From Pontibacter sp. G13 (GTDB lineage: Bacteria > Bacteroidota > Bacteroidia > J057): 64,000 bases of DNA. Both the position numbers and the translations under genes were made by a program. Shown here piece by piece: positions 8,950-17,483 of the stretch (position 1 is its first letter; every line of letters begins with the position of its first letter). The stretch covers positions 3,740,501 to 3,804,500 of the forward strand of contig NZ_CP134696.1 in the NCBI RefSeq assembly GCF_031851795.1, read 5' to 3'. The notes beneath the pieces are model-generated. The model saw only the letters and a program-made list of their open reading frames with translations. It did not search any database and had not been told where the DNA came from.

Positions 8950-11097
8950 ATGAAAAAGCGAAGTTTTGGCCTCCTCTTGGCCTTGACGCTCCTCCTCCGT
9001 CTGCCTGTACTGGCAGGTGAGGGTATGTGGATTCCCATTTTGCTGGGTGCCAATGAAGCGGAGATGCAGTCGATGGGGATGAAGATGTCCGCCGAAGACA
9101 TTTACTCCGTCAACAATTCCAGCCTCAAGGATGCCATCGTGAAATTTGGCGGCGGTTGTACCGGGGAGATCATCTCATCCGAAGGACTCTTGCTCACCAA
9201 TCACCACTGTGGATTTGGCCAGATCAGAAATCACTCTTCTGTAGAAAACGATCTGCTGAAAAATGGCTTCTGGGCCATGAACCGCTCCGAAGAATTGACC
9301 AACCCCGGACTTACCGTCACCTTCATCGTGAAGATCGAGGACGTGACTGCAAGAATTCTTGACGGGATGGCAGACGATATTACCGAGCAACAAAGAGAAG
9401 CGATCATCACGCAGCGCTCAGAAGAAGTAATAGCCGAAATGACCGAAGGCACACATTACGAAGCCGAAGTCAAACCTTTCTATTACGGCAATGAGTTCTA
9501 TGTCATCGTCAAGGAAATCTTCAAAGACGTTCGTTTGGTCGGAGCTCCTCCTTCCTCTATCGGAAAATTTGGTGGAGAAACCGACAACTGGGTTTGGCCT
9601 CGCCACAATGCAGACTTCTCCCTGTTCCGGGTTTACACAGGTCCAGATGGCATGCCTGCTGAATACGCTCCGGAAAACATTCCTTTGAAGCCCCGCCATT
9701 TCCTCCCAATCTCCATGGAAGGAATTCAGGAGAATGACTTCACCATGGTGTTTGGATTTCCTGCCAGAACCCAAGAGTACCTTCCTTCCTACGCTGTAGA
9801 TCAGATTGTCAATCTTGAACACCCAACTCGCATCAAGCTTCGCGAACTTCGCTTGGATGTTTTCAACCGAGAAATGCGTGCAAGCGATGAAATTCGCATC
9901 CGCTATGCCAGCAAGGAATCCGGCGTTTCCAATGGCTACAAAAAATGGAAAGGCGCTATCCGTGGGCTGAAACGCGATCAGGCATTGTTGAAAAAAGAGA
10001 ACCTGGAAGCAGAATTCATCACCCGAGTTGCCGGCAATCCTGAGTGGCAAGCCAAATACGGCTCTTTGCTGGGCGATTTCGAAAAGGCCTACGGAGAAAT
10101 CAGAGATCTGGAAAAGCAGTTGATCTACTTCCAAGAGGCGGGTTATTCTCTCGAAACCGTTCCCTTCACAGCAAGAGCGGCACGTGTCGCCAACGCTTGG
10201 ACAGACGACATGTCAGATGAAGACAAAGCTGCTGCGATCGAGGAGCTACGTAAGCAAGGCAAGCGCTTTTTCTCGACCTACTATGATGTGATCGACCGCG
10301 AGGTGACCGAGGTATTGCTCCGGACCTACGCTGAGGACATCCCAGAGGAGCAATGGCCAGAGGTACTCTCCTTCATCAAGTCTGACATGGGCGGAGACTT
10401 CAACGCGTATGCGACTTACCTCTTCGAGAATTCCGCATTCGTAGACTCCAATCGCTACTATGCGATGCTGGACAATTTCACTCCAGAACTTGTTACCAAT
10501 GACCCTGCCTACGCATTGATGGGCTCCATGTACAACAAGTACTTCCAGCTTCAGCCTGCTTACTCCACCATGGACGATCAAATCTCCAAAAAGCAGCGTC
10601 TCTATATGGAAGCGCTTCGCGAGGTATTCCCTGAGAAAACCTTCTTCCCAGATGCCAATTTCACCTTGCGAGTAGCCTATGGACGTGCCGAAGGAATGAC
10701 TGCCAGAGATGGAGTCACCTACCGATTCTACACAACGCTTGATGGCGTCATGGAAAAATACAAGCCCGGTGACTACGAATTCGACCTGCCCCAAAAGCTG
10801 ATCGACCTCCACGAAGCCCGGGATTATGGACCCTACGCCCAAGATGGTGAGTTGCGGGTGGCATTCATTGCCTCCAACCACACTTCTGGTGGCAACTCCG
10901 GAAGCCCTGTCATCAATGGCTCCGGCGAATTGGTTGGCCTTAACTTTGACCGTAACTGGGAAGGCACGATGAGTGATATCAATTACGATGTCAATCAATG
11001 CCGCAACATCAGCGTGGACGCCCGCTACATCTTGTTCATCATCGACAAGTTTGCAGGTGCTACCCACTTGGTTGAGGAAATGAAATTGGTACAATAG
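8950..11097 (+). CDS. S46 dipeptidyl-peptidase, DPP11 type (Asp/Glu-specific)
   Basis: S46 peptidases remove dipeptides from peptide N-termini in the periplasm of Bacteroidota feeding on protein. The start at ATG 8950 gives a clear signal peptide (MKKRSFGLLLALTLLLRLPVLAG) and 715 residues, close to family length; a TTG 19 codons upstream would hide the signal. The chymotrypsin-like triad is visible: TNHHC with His85/86, HNADFSLF with Asp222 and GGNSGSP with Ser650. Eighteen residues after the serine lies Arg668 (NFDRNWEG). In Porphyromonas DPP11 the equivalent Arg673 follows Ser655 by 18 residues and selects acidic P1 residues, while DPP7 has Gly there. I infer DPP11 specificity. A terminator follows. 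Confidence 0.93.
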   Translation: MKKRSFGLLLALTLLLRLPVLAGEGMWIPILLGANEAEMQSMGMKMSAEDIYSVNNSSLKDAIVKFGGGCTGEIISSEGLLLTNHHCGFGQIRNHSSVENDLLKNGFWAMNRSEELTNPGLTVTFIVKIEDVTARILDGMADDITEQQREAIITQRSEEVIAEMTEGTHYEAEVKPFYYGNEFYVIVKEIFKDVRLVGAPPSSIGKFGGETDNWVWPRHNADFSLFRVYTGPDGMPAEYAPENIPLKPRHFLPISMEGIQENDFTMVFGFPARTQEYLPSYAVDQIVNLEHPTRIKLRELRLDVFNREMRASDEIRIRYASKESGVSNGYKKWKGAIRGLKRDQALLKKENLEAEFITRVAGNPEWQAKYGSLLGDFEKAYGEIRDLEKQLIYFQEAGYSLETVPFTARAARVANAWTDDMSDEDKAAAIEELRKQGKRFFSTYYDVIDREVTEVLLRTYAEDIPEEQWPEVLSFIKSDMGGDFNAYATYLFENSAFVDSNRYYAMLDNFTPELVTNDPAYALMGSMYNKYFQLQPAYSTMDDQISKKQRLYMEALREVFPEKTFFPDANFTLRVAYGRAEGMTARDGVTYRFYTTLDGVMEKYKPGDYEFDLPQKLIDLHEARDYGPYAQDGELRVAFIASNHTSGGNSGSPVINGSGELVGLNFDRNWEGTMSDINYDVNQCRNISVDARYILFIIDKFAGATHLVEEMKLVQ

Positions 11098-11118
11098 CCG
11101 ATTATTGATTTTACCGCA

Positions 11119-11153
11119 AAAAGGGCCTTCTCTGACTGGGGAGGCCCTTTTTG
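11119..11153 (+). terminator. Terminator of the S46 peptidase gene
   Basis: AAAGGGCCT pairs with AGGCCCTTT (11142-11150) around a loop of about 17 bases and ends in a U tract. Confidence 0.88.
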
Positions 11154-11498
11154 TATAAGTACCCTTGGCTGAGATTCAAGGTCATTTGGGCGTGCCTTGG
11201 CGATCTGGTCATCCATACACGCCTAGCCAAAGAGTCGCCAAGTCGGGACCTTCCGGACTCGCTGTTCGCTCGGTCGGTGGACAGGTAATAGCGACCGGAC
11301 CTTGTCTGGCCATCTGGTATCTTTTCTCGCCCCGATCAATATTTCCTCCACCGACTACTCCTTCAGTCCCCTCACGCCACACGTGCCAGCCGCACAATGG
11401 ACAAGGAGTCAGCGCCTACAATCCTTTTTTGCTTGGAATTTGTGCGATTTCGAGAGTTTTGAGAGAACGTTTTTCATGCGGAATGACTAGTTTGATTT
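11154..11498. other. Intergenic stretch with a GC-rich, non-coding block
   Basis: No gene is supported here. Bases 11165-11330 are GC-richer than the flanks, with partly symmetrical pieces such as AGTCGGGACC...CCGGACT and CTCGCTGTTCGCTCGG. The look is that of a dispersed intergenic repeat, but I see no second copy in the window. The promoter of the S9 peptidase gene should lie at the right end. Confidence 0.4.
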
Positions 11499-13559
11499 AT
11501 GGCTCATTCATTCCCTTTTCTCCAAATCCTGACCTCTTGGGCTATGGCCCTCATGGTTTCCCTTCCTACTTGGATGCACGGGCAATCCCAGCCCAGCTTA
11601 AAGCTTGAAGATGTATTTGAAATCGAGTACGCCACCCATCCAACCTTTACCCCAGATGGACAGCAGATCATCTATCAGCGCAATTTCATGGACATCATGG
11701 AAGACCAGCGCCGCTCCAACCTTTGGATGGTTGACATTGCCGGTAAGCAACATCGGCCCCTGACCGATGGCCCATTCAATGATCATGGGGCTCAAATTTC
11801 ACCAGACGGGAATCGCCTCCTGTTTATCTCCAACCGCAACGGCAGACCCCAGCTGTTCATCAAGTGGATGGATACGGGCCATATTTCCCAATTGGGCAGA
11901 CTCACCCAAAGTCCCGCAAATGCTGTTTGGTCTCCAGATGGAAGCCAAATCGCCTTTACGATGCGCGTTCCAGAAGTGTATCACCCCTCGATCATTTTGC
12001 CGGGACGACCTGCAGGAGCCACCTGGGCAGCGACCCCGAGAGTGATCGATCGGACACTTTTCCGACGTGATGGAACAGGCATGCTTCCCAAAGGATTTGT
12101 TCATCTATTTGTCATGCCAGCCGAAGGGGGTACCCCAAGACAGGTCTCTTCGGGCAATTTCAATTTTGGAGCGCCTACATGGTCACCGGATGGCACTAAG
12201 CTGCTATTCTCCGGAAACTTGGGCAATGATCCCGATCATGACCCCATCGAGTCAGAAGCCTATGAGTTGGACCTTGCCTCGGGAGAAGTCAAGGCGTTGA
12301 CAGATCAGAATGGCCCCAATGAGCAACCCAGATATTCGCCCGATGGCAAATCAGTTGCCTACATTGGCTTTGAGGACCAAAAGCTCGGCTATCAAAACAA
12401 GTACCTATTCCTGATAGGATCAGAAGGAACCCCGGAAAATATCACCCAAGACCTCGATAGAAGCATCAATTCCTATCGGTGGGCCAAGGACGGAAAAGGA
12501 TGGTACATCAGCTATGATCACGAAGGTCGCACCCGAATCGATTTCGTTTCCAGGCAAGGCAAACGAAAGGTCATCATTGAAGATTTGGGGGGCACCTCGA
12601 TTGGACGCCCCTACAGCGGAGGCTCGTTTACCCTCGGTCCTGACAACCAAATCGCCTATACTCAATCCCAACCCGATCATCCTGCTGATATTGGGTTTTG
12701 CGCGAGTGCTGATGCAGATCCTGTGAGACTCACATACCTCAATGCTGACCTTTTGAATTATCGCGAGACAGGTCTTGTGGAGGAGTTTTGGTACAACTCC
12801 AAGCACGATCAGCAGAAAATCCAAGGTTGGATTGTGACTCCACCAGGATTCGATCCCAGCAAAAAATATCCACTGCTCTTGGAGATTCATGGTGGGCCGT
12901 TCACCAATTATGGCAATCGTTTCTCTTTGGAGGCGCAATTGTATGCAGCAGCAGGATATGTCGTACTCTACACCAATCCACGTGGATCGACGAGCTACGG
13001 GGAGGAGTTTGCCAACCTCATCCACCACAACTACCCCAGCGAAGATTTTGACGATCTCATGTCCGGCGTGGATGTACTCATCGCAAGAGGGTATGTAGAC
13101 GAGGATCGGTTGTTTGTCACCGGAGGAAGTGGTGGAGGAGTGCTGACAGCTTGGATTATCGGTAAAACAGATCGTTTCAAAGCTGCTGTCATCGCCAAAC
13201 CCGTGATCAATTGGTTTTCATTTGCCTTGACCTCGGACATGTATCCCTATTTTGCGGGATACTGGTTTCCCGGATTTCCTTGGGAACATCCAGAGCATTA
13301 CATGAAGCGATCTCCTATCTCGTTGGTGGGACAAGTTTCCACCCCAACGATGCTGATCACAGGAACCCACGACTTGCGCACGCCGATGTCGGAGAGCTAC
13401 CAATATTATCAAGCACTTCAGCTTTTGAATGTTGAATCCGTATTGGTACAAGTTCCGGGGGCTGGCCACGGGATTGCCCATCGCCCGAGTCAGTTGATGG
13501 CCAAGGTTGCCTTTGTCATGTCTTGGTTCTCCCAACATGGCGGAGTGGAAACCCCCTAA
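11499..13559 (+). CDS. Secreted S9 family (acylaminoacyl/dipeptidyl) peptidase
   Basis: The 686-residue protein starts with a signal peptide (hydrophobic to about residue 28, ending WMHGQS). Residues 40-420 form a beta-propeller of WD40/TolB-like repeats (YSPDGKSVAYIG, WSPDGSQIAFT, WSPDGTKLLFSG). The alpha/beta-hydrolase domain follows, with GGSGGG around Ser544, Asp625 (GTHDLRTP) and His657 (GAGHGI), the S9 prolyl-oligopeptidase order. Such enzymes trim oligopeptides in the periplasm and fit with the S46 peptidase just upstream, although a terminator separates the two. Exact specificity cannot be told. Confidence 0.93.
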   Translation: MAHSFPFLQILTSWAMALMVSLPTWMHGQSQPSLKLEDVFEIEYATHPTFTPDGQQIIYQRNFMDIMEDQRRSNLWMVDIAGKQHRPLTDGPFNDHGAQISPDGNRLLFISNRNGRPQLFIKWMDTGHISQLGRLTQSPANAVWSPDGSQIAFTMRVPEVYHPSIILPGRPAGATWAATPRVIDRTLFRRDGTGMLPKGFVHLFVMPAEGGTPRQVSSGNFNFGAPTWSPDGTKLLFSGNLGNDPDHDPIESEAYELDLASGEVKALTDQNGPNEQPRYSPDGKSVAYIGFEDQKLGYQNKYLFLIGSEGTPENITQDLDRSINSYRWAKDGKGWYISYDHEGRTRIDFVSRQGKRKVIIEDLGGTSIGRPYSGGSFTLGPDNQIAYTQSQPDHPADIGFCASADADPVRLTYLNADLLNYRETGLVEEFWYNSKHDQQKIQGWIVTPPGFDPSKKYPLLLEIHGGPFTNYGNRFSLEAQLYAAAGYVVLYTNPRGSTSYGEEFANLIHHNYPSEDFDDLMSGVDVLIARGYVDEDRLFVTGGSGGGVLTAWIIGKTDRFKAAVIAKPVINWFSFALTSDMYPYFAGYWFPGFPWEHPEHYMKRSPISLVGQVSTPTMLITGTHDLRTPMSESYQYYQALQLLNVESVLVQVPGAGHGIAHRPSQLMAKVAFVMSWFSQHGGVETP

Positions 13560-13662
13560 TAGACAGAGTGGCAGATGTTCGGCAAGAATAGCAGACGAGG
13601 TGCACTCGGCACCATTATTTCTCGGAGAATCATATACGTTGTGTCACGATTTAGAAACCTCT

Positions 13663-13685
13663 GGGGTCTTCCATCTGGAAACCCC
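13663..13685 (+). terminator. Hairpin after the S9 peptidase gene
   Basis: GGGGT-x-TTCC pairs with GGAA-ACCCC, and a short AT-rich run follows. It is a plausible but weak terminator between the peptidase and the sigma factor gene. Confidence 0.45.
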
Positions 13686-13724
13686 TAGCCATTTTCACGT
13701 ACACCGTTTCAAATAATCCGAGAC

Positions 13725-14558
13725 ATGGGTCAACAATCATTGAATCTACCAGAATATCGATCTCTGCTGATTCCCATTGCACGAAACTTGGTGGGAAATG
13801 TGGAGGATGCAGAAGATATCGTCCAAGAAGCTATGCTCAAATGGCTCTCTATGGAAAACCGCGATATCCAGCATGAGCGCGGGTATCTCGTCAAAACTGT
13901 TGTCAACAAAAGCCTCAATTTCATCCGAGACCGCAAGCGAGCGCTCTCCAAAAATCATGAATTGATCGAGGATGGGCAGTCTGTTGAAATGCCTACCTAC
14001 ATCGAAAAGGGATCTGACCTCTCTTTGGGGATGCTCATGCTCCTTGAAAAACTCAATGCGTCAGAACGAGCCGTTTTTTTGCTCAAGGAGATTTTTGGAT
14101 ACTCCCACAAGGAAATCGCCGAAATCCTCGGAATCTCAGAGGCCAACGCACGTCAAATCCTCAGTCGTGCCAAGCGACATCTCAATCGCGAGGAAAGCCG
14201 ATACGAAGCTGATCCCGTCAAGCACATTCACCTGTATCAGAAATTCATCGATGTATGTCAGGGGGAAAACCTCAGCGAGCTGCTCGAAATCCTCAAAGAA
14301 GATATTCAGATCGACATCAGCCGTCCTGCTGCTCAACTACAACGAGTGGAAGGTGCGGTGCCTGTGGCAGAATATCTCATGGCATTTTACCGTAGCGGCA
14401 TCACCTATGAATGGATGTGGCTGAAAGATCTTCCAGCTTTGGTAGCATGGCAAATGCGGAAACCCATCCGTGTGATCAAATTGGAAGGAAATGGCGAACA
14501 GATCAGCCAAGTCCTCATCGAAGAATTGACCGAGGAGCGTGAATTAATTGGCTACTGA
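13725..14558 (+). CDS. ECF sigma factor with C-terminal extension (SigJ/ECF41-like)
   Basis: The protein has 277 residues, longer than ordinary ECF sigma factors of about 190. Sigma region 2 lies at residues 8-75 (NVEDAEDIVQEAMLKWL), region 4 at about 105-160 with the helix-turn-helix GYSHKEIAEILGISEANARQILSRAKRHL. The last 100 residues (from KHIHLYQKFIDVCQGENL) resemble the SnoaL-like tail of ECF41/SigJ factors, which regulates the sigma factor in cis instead of a separate anti-sigma factor. No anti-sigma gene is adjacent. Its 3' end overlaps that of the convergent DUF3810 gene by 7 bases. Confidence 0.88.
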   Translation: MGQQSLNLPEYRSLLIPIARNLVGNVEDAEDIVQEAMLKWLSMENRDIQHERGYLVKTVVNKSLNFIRDRKRALSKNHELIEDGQSVEMPTYIEKGSDLSLGMLMLLEKLNASERAVFLLKEIFGYSHKEIAEILGISEANARQILSRAKRHLNREESRYEADPVKHIHLYQKFIDVCQGENLSELLEILKEDIQIDISRPAAQLQRVEGAVPVAEYLMAFYRSGITYEWMWLKDLPALVAWQMRKPIRVIKLEGNGEQISQVLIEELTEERELIGY

Positions 14559-15661
14559 GTCATCTTATGCTCCCATGCAGGAATCAACTGAAGGATTCGG
14601 TCGTAGTTCTCAGATCCTTCACTGATTCCCTGTTTTTCTAAATAAGTATCATAAATCTTCGCATAGAGCCAAGGGTACCATCCGGGGTATCTTCTGATGA
14701 CCGCATTCACCGCATCTAAATCGGCCACCATTCCAGCTGGAAGTCCTTGCCTGAGCGCTTCGTAGACTTCCGGATTAGCCCCCATGTAGCTTCGAGCCAA
14801 ATACCGGTAATACCCCATGGCGCCAGAGTATCGGATTGCAGGGTCAGGAGAATGTTGACATGCGAGATACCCCAGAAAATTGCAGGTTCCTTCATCGCCA
14901 AACCCATATCCGTGTGACATTTCATGAGCCATCGTAAATGGTAATGAGACTGGCGGAATGCACGCATCCACATGTCCTTCCATCACAAACGGAATGTAGA
15001 TTCCAGATGCTCCCATTTGCATCAAAGCTCCCTGTGGCCACACTCGCTTGGCCCTCACTCTACCGACTGTTGGATATCCCATCTCCTCAAGGACTGCCTC
15101 CAAATGCACCCGAAGGTGTCCTTCCAAATCGGAAGGAAGGTGAGACATTTTGAGGGGCCCCTGGTTTTTGTCGGGGATAGATGCTTCCAGCGATGACGTC
15201 CGGGAGATTTGGCTAGAAAGCGTTTTTCCCAATTTCAATTCTGAGGCGATAGGAACCTTCAGTTGCAGCCATTGTTCGATGGGCATCCGAAAGTAATTGA
15301 ACCCCCACAAAAAGTAGAATAGGGTAAATAACCCTGCAAAAAAGGTCGTAGTTCCCAGCAGCCATCTGGCGATTCGATTCTTGATTGGGAGCTTCTTGAA
15401 AGTTTGATTGGCACGAATAAATCTCCAAACCCACCAGCCAATAAGCCCCGGAACTGCCAAGTAAAGCCAAGGAAACGGAAGCCAACCTAGGGTATAATCC
15501 CAAACCAATCTTACTACCTGAAAGAATCCCTGTGCATACACCCATTCTGTAAAACCGGGATTGGAACCCGCTACCCATTTTAGTAACCAGGTCAAAAAAC
15601 CAAGTCCGATCCAAACGAATCGGTGATCAACGGATATGAGGCGAGATTTTTTGGAAGTCAT
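14552..15661 (-). CDS. DUF3810 membrane zinc metallopeptidase
   Basis: From ATG 15661 the protein has 369 residues; an upstream TTG adds 11 and seems unlikely. Two or three hydrophobic segments fill the first 120 residues (FVWIGLGFLTWLL, WLYLAVPGLIGWWVW, FFAGLFTLFYFLWGF). A zinc-binding HEMSH motif lies in PFTMAHEMSHGYGFGDEGTCNF, with the following Glu of DEG as probable third ligand. This is the pattern of DUF3810 proteins, predicted but not characterised metallopeptidases common in Bacteroidota. It is convergent with the sigma factor gene, overlapping it at the 3' end. Confidence 0.88.
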   Translation of the reverse strand: MTSKKSRLISVDHRFVWIGLGFLTWLLKWVAGSNPGFTEWVYAQGFFQVVRLVWDYTLGWLPFPWLYLAVPGLIGWWVWRFIRANQTFKKLPIKNRIARWLLGTTTFFAGLFTLFYFLWGFNYFRMPIEQWLQLKVPIASELKLGKTLSSQISRTSSLEASIPDKNQGPLKMSHLPSDLEGHLRVHLEAVLEEMGYPTVGRVRAKRVWPQGALMQMGASGIYIPFVMEGHVDACIPPVSLPFTMAHEMSHGYGFGDEGTCNFLGYLACQHSPDPAIRYSGAMGYYRYLARSYMGANPEVYEALRQGLPAGMVADLDAVNAVIRRYPGWYPWLYAKIYDTYLEKQGISEGSENYDRILQLIPAWEHKMTQ

Positions 15662-15759
15662 GAACGTCGAGTTGGCATTCCGGAGTGAACTCAAAATATA
15701 GGAGTTGTTTCGTTCTTGTGAATCATCGAAATACTACAGGATTCAAAAGAAAACTTACA

Positions 15760-16203
15760 TCAAGTGTTTTCACAGGAAAACTTCATGACTGCAGCTGAAA
15801 CAGGGCATATATCGGCAAATTCAGCGGATGACTGAATCGTGGCAGGCACCTCTTCTCTCGAGATTCGCTCAAATCCCAGCCTGCTGAAAAAAACCTCTGC
15901 AGTTGTGGTCAGCAAGTATAGATCTTGATATTGAGATCCTGCTACGTCTAGCAACTGCCTGATGGCTTCGCTTCCAATTCCGGAGCCTTGTTGGGCTGGA
16001 GACACTCCCACCGACCGGAGCAAACCATCCGATCCGAAAGGCTCAATTCCTGCGAGAAACAGCCATTCGTCATCAGCGGGTATGCCATAGAATTCAATAC
16101 CAGCGTGAAGATCGTCAGTAGGCAAGTTCAGTTTGCGAAGCCAATCAGCTACCTTGGTCAGATCAAGGTTCTGAACTGGTTGAATCACTCGGGATGTGTT
16201 CAT
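15760..16203 (-). CDS. GNAT acetyltransferase, ArsN2-like
   Basis: This 147-residue protein carries the GNAT acetyl-CoA loop in LLRSVGVSPAQQGSGIGSEAI (residues 62-82) and the C-terminal pattern LLTTTAEVFFSRLGFERISR and PATIQSSAEFADICPVSA that typifies the ArsN2 family, associated in other bacteria with arsenic resistance operons. No arsenic genes are nearby. The start ATG at 16203 lies inside the 3' end of the site-2 protease gene, a 41-base overlap that implies co-transcription. Confidence 0.82.
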   Translation of the reverse strand: MNTSRVIQPVQNLDLTKVADWLRKLNLPTDDLHAGIEFYGIPADDEWLFLAGIEPFGSDGLLRSVGVSPAQQGSGIGSEAIRQLLDVAGSQYQDLYLLTTTAEVFFSRLGFERISREEVPATIQSSAEFADICPVSAAVMKFSCENT

Positions 16204-17443
16204 GATAGATCGTATCTAGCGAGGTTGAGATCATGGATTCTTGCAAGCGGTCGATTTCCATCTGAAAATCATGGTCCAGTTCCCCGTTGGGCATGCCAAT
16301 CATTTTCAGAGGAAAAGGCGAGAAGCTCACAATGAAGATCAATATGGCAAATCCGCCCAATATTTGTCTGGGGAGATTGACTCGATGTTCCTTGAGTGCA
16401 GGTGGATGATCGACCTTGATCATACGGACAGCCATGAAGGAATACAGCAACCAAAGTACATTCACATCCCATCCGGGGAATTGAGTAGCGAGCATAGCCT
16501 GAGCACTGACGAATACGAGCGCCATCATCATTGCAGGTATAGGCTTCCCGGCAGTCATGGTTTTCCGAAAGATGTACCATACCAACAGGAGATATCCCAA
16601 TTGATAGGACAAAAACTCCCATCCTTCAATGCGCATCATCCCAGTACCTCCCATGATCAGAAGGGTCATCACTGCGAATCTAGAAATGATTCCCGCTGTT
16701 TTGCGGCCAAACATCCCATAGATGATATGCCCACCATCGAGCTGACCAATGGGCAATAAATTCAACGCGGTAAAAAATAGCGTCAAATATCCCACAAACA
16801 GATAGGGATAATGCATCAGCTCGAACCCTGGAGGCACCTGTGCAGGATCTGCAGGAAGGATCTGAGCCATCCAATCAAACAGCAAATTGGATCCAATCGA
16901 AAGGACCGGGCCATTTTCTCCTTGCAGATAGGCAAATGCCTCCATTTCTAGAGGAGAAGGCATGTGCCCGAAGATCTCCAAATATTCCGGGTGAATGCTC
17001 AAGACGTATTCGTCCAACGGAGGCAAATTCAAAAACCCATAGACCAAAAGCCCTATCGAAATCACGAATCCCGCCAAGGGACCAGCAATACCGATATCAA
17101 AATACTTTCGAGTAGAGGGAGGAATCGATTTCAAGGAGATGATTGCCCCCATCGAACCTATATTGAAGAAGCCCGGAATCGGAATGTAAAGCGGAATGTA
17201 ATAAGGGAGGCTGGCTTTCACCTGATGATATCGAGCAGTGAAGTAATGCCCGAACTCATGACAAGTCAGAAAGAGTAGAAATGAGAAAGAATAGGGGAGT
17301 CCTGTCCAGAATTTTTCCCAACTAAAATCCACCCAAATCGAGTAAGCGCTGGTATTTTCGGCTCCGGCGATCATCGTTGTAACCCAAGCCAGCAAGAATA
17401 GGCCACCATGAATAGCGATTGTCCGAAGAGATTTTTGCTGCAT
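16163..17443 (-). CDS. Site-2 protease (M50 family)
   Basis: This 426-residue multi-spanning protein has the M50 active site HEFGH (His62, Glu63, His66) in a membrane helix and the conserved second motif LNLLPIGQLDGGH, where the Asp is the third zinc ligand. About eight hydrophobic segments are visible. The family cuts substrates within the membrane, usually anti-sigma factors, or acts as a general intramembrane zinc protease. The last 50 residues (IDRLQESMISTSLDTIYH...) are soluble and overlap the acetyltransferase start. The nearby ECF factor has its own regulatory tail and is probably not a target. Confidence 0.9.
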   Translation of the reverse strand: MQQKSLRTIAIHGGLFLLAWVTTMIAGAENTSAYSIWVDFSWEKFWTGLPYSFSFLLFLTCHEFGHYFTARYHQVKASLPYYIPLYIPIPGFFNIGSMGAIISLKSIPPSTRKYFDIGIAGPLAGFVISIGLLVYGFLNLPPLDEYVLSIHPEYLEIFGHMPSPLEMEAFAYLQGENGPVLSIGSNLLFDWMAQILPADPAQVPPGFELMHYPYLFVGYLTLFFTALNLLPIGQLDGGHIIYGMFGRKTAGIISRFAVMTLLIMGGTGMMRIEGWEFLSYQLGYLLLVWYIFRKTMTAGKPIPAMMMALVFVSAQAMLATQFPGWDVNVLWLLYSFMAVRMIKVDHPPALKEHRVNLPRQILGGFAILIFIVSFSPFPLKMIGMPNGELDHDFQMEIDRLQESMISTSLDTIYHEHIPSDSTSSEP

Positions 17444-17483
17444 AGGTGCTAAATTAGAGTTTCGCTTCTCAAGAATCCACGAT

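Noticed and set aside
9418-11094. Long minus-strand frames opposite the S46 peptidase gene
   Set aside because: They mirror the peptidase codons and show no family motif.
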